Of a DNA stretch of 34,246 bases, positions 32,806 through 34,246 are shown piece by piece. The notes beneath the pieces were generated by a model. The model saw only the letters and a program-made list of their open reading frames with translations, was not told the DNA's origin and did not search any database. The DNA comes from an uncultured Clostridium sp. (GTDB taxonomy: Bacteria; Bacillota; Clostridia; TANB77; CAG-508). How positions within the stretch are numbered: position 1 is the stretch's first letter; each line of letters starts with the position of its first letter. The stretch spans positions 1 to 34,246 of the forward strand of contig CANOPF010000011.1 of the NCBI GenBank assembly GCA_947568535.1, given 5' to 3'. The position numbers and the translations under genes were made by a program.

Positions 32806-34246
32806 ATGGAATCAAAGGCAAAAAGAGTAGGAGAAGTATTTAGTGATTATAAAACCAATAGCAAAATAAAATATGCAGAAATAAAAAGTCTAAATATAAT
32901 AAAAAAAACGAATACTTTACAAGTTATATTATATTTAGACGAGTACATAGAAATCAAAGAAATATGGTATTTTGAAAACTTTTTAACAGAAAGATTTAAA
33001 TTTGAGCACATTGATGTAAAAATAGAATATCATGAAAAAGTAGAAAAAAAGTCAATTGTAGAAGAATGGAAAAATATCATAGCCTATATGTCACATAAAT
33101 ATCCATTAGCCAAACCAATGTTATTGTTAAAAAGTGAAGTAAAAGTAGAAGAAAAGACGATCCGTATTCAAATGCATATAAAAGGAGCAAGTTTTTTAAC
33201 AGCCAAAAAGACGGATAAAGAATTACAAAAAACGATAAAAAATTTATTTGGACAAGAATATGCTATTCAAATAACTGAAAAGCTTTCAGAGAAAGAAATA
33301 AAGGAATTACGTCAAAACATTGCTAATCAAGAGGCACAAATCATTGCTCATATAGAAGAAAATAGGCAACAGGTAAAAGAAAATATCGAGTATGTGCCTG
33401 AATATCAAGATGTAGATTATATGCCACCAATAGAGGAAGAAGGATATATACCAATAGCAGAAAAAGAAGAGCAAGAATATATCTTAGGAAAACCATCAAA
33501 AGCTAAAGAAAAGTATGTTAACATTAAGGATATTACTGCCAATGAAGGAAGAGTTACATTAGAAGGAAGATTAGTCACCATCAATGTGCGAGAAACCAAA
33601 TCAGGAAAAGGGATGATAATATTTGAACTGTATGATGGAACTGGAACCATTACATGTAAATCGTTTGGTAAAGATTATCAAGAAGGCAAAGAGATAGAAG
33701 AAAAGATAAGCAAAAGCAAATCTATTAAAGCCATAGGAAAAGCACAATTGGACAATTATGCAGGAGATGTAACCATCATGGTTAATACCATTATAGAAAC
33801 AAATCGAGAATTACCAGAATTGCCAACAGAAGAAGAACAAGAAGACACGCCTCTTATTTTAGGAGCAACGCCAAACATAACCGATTCAGTAGTAAAAATA
33901 GAAGATTTAGGTGTAGATGATGGAAGAATTGCTTTACAAGGTGAAGTTATCTTTACCGAAGATAGGACATTAAAATCAGGGAAAACTTTATTTAGTTTTG
34001 ATGTATATGATGGAACAAGTACCATTACATGTAAAGCGTTTTTAGATAAAGAAAAAGCCAAAAAAACAATGAAGAGAATTCAACATGCCAAGGGATTAAA
34101 AATTGCTGGAACACTTCAAATGGATAGTTTCTCCAATGAATTAACTGTAATGGCTAATACAATCGTAGAAACAGAAATAGGCATAAAAAGAGAAACAAGA
34201 CAAGATAATAGTGAAGTAAAAAGAGTAGAATTACATATGCATACAC
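32806..34246 (+). CDS. polC: DNA polymerase III PolC, 5' part
   Basis: The first 480 codons of the Gram-positive replicase, cut by the window end. Start ATG 32806 has AAAGGA and TTAGG sites upstream. The N-terminal domain (1-210) is followed by two similar OB-fold segments. The first has YVNIKDITANEGRVTLEGRL and FELYDGTGTITCKSFGKD; the second has VVKIEDLGVDDGRIALQGEV and FDVYDGTSTITCKAFLDK. RVELHMHT at the very end is the start of the PHP domain, where PolC carries its inserted DEDD exonuclease. Bacillus PolC has a single OB domain before PHP, so the duplication is notable. Confidence in PolC rests on domain order and the YDGTGTITCK-PHP junction. Confidence 0.9.
   Translation, partial: MESKAKRVGEVFSDYKTNSKIKYAEIKSLNIIKKTNTLQVILYLDEYIEIKEIWYFENFLTERFKFEHIDVKIEYHEKVEKKSIVEEWKNIIAYMSHKYPLAKPMLLLKSEVKVEEKTIRIQMHIKGASFLTAKKTDKELQKTIKNLFGQEYAIQITEKLSEKEIKELRQNIANQEAQIIAHIEENRQQVKENIEYVPEYQDVDYMPPIEEEGYIPIAEKEEQEYILGKPSKAKEKYVNIKDITANEGRVTLEGRLVTINVRETKSGKGMIIFELYDGTGTITCKSFGKDYQEGKEIEEKISKSKSIKAIGKAQLDNYAGDVTIMVNTIIETNRELPELPTEEEQEDTPLILGATPNITDSVVKIEDLGVDDGRIALQGEVIFTEDRTLKSGKTLFSFDVYDGTSTITCKAFLDKEKAKKTMKRIQHAKGLKIAGTLQMDSFSNELTVMANTIVETEIGIKRETRQDNSEVKRVELHMHT

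Overview
The window is AT-rich chromosomal DNA from a spore-forming, low-GC Gram-positive bacterium. It carries spoIIM, dpaA (dipicolinate synthase), ylbJ and a sleB-type cortex hydrolase, together with the Gram-positive replicase polC. TTG starts, strong AAGGAG ribosome-binding sites and ATGA/TAATG gene overlaps fit an anaerobic, gut-type Clostridia relative; the species cannot be named from the sequence alone.

Layout. 1-2.8 kb: a decayed P-loop kinase-like gene, an HD-domain hydrolase with its terminator, and convergent tmcAL. 2.9-10.4 kb: mostly housekeeping genes on the + strand: rnhA, a degenerate HD-GYP-like protein, an endonuclease Q-type PHP protein, spoIIM, xerD, a split Alg14/Alg13-type glycosyltransferase pair, ruvB, and a QueH-GNAT fusion. 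10.4-16.4 kb: an accessory block with an interrupted small ORF, a transglutaminase-like lipoprotein, a coiled-coil protein and a complete retron. The retron is an OLD-type ATPase/TOPRIM effector, an msr-msd RNA with perfect 14-bp a1/a2 repeats, and a divergent reverse transcriptase. 16.4-25.6 kb: a GT-C membrane glycosyltransferase, polA (interrupted by one extra base), a lytic transglycosylase, a TPR membrane protein, dpaA and uppP, then convergent ylbJ and a small sporulation-type gene. 25.7-26.2 kb: a self-contained transcription unit made almost entirely of back-to-back hairpins. 26.3-34.2 kb: murB, a divergent yvcK-like gene, glycogen debranching enzyme, holA, sleB and the start of polC.

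How the genes fit together. Most are DNA replication/repair (rnhA, endoQ, ruvB, xerD, polA, holA, polC), cell envelope (uppP, murB, yvcK, transglycosylase, glycosyltransferases) and sporulation/germination genes. Two loci stand out. The retron (13.2-16.4 kb) looks like a phage-defence unit whose RT is translationally coupled to the next chromosomal gene. The hairpin array (about 25.74-26.23 kb) has its own sigma-A-type promoter and a strong terminator. It holds 13 consecutive stem-loops, and every non-Watson-Crick pair in its stems is G-U when read as the + strand RNA. It matches no RNA class I can recognise and is the best candidate here for something undescribed.

Everything here was read by eye. 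No homology search, folding program or expression data was available, so family names rest on visible motifs and remembered family features.
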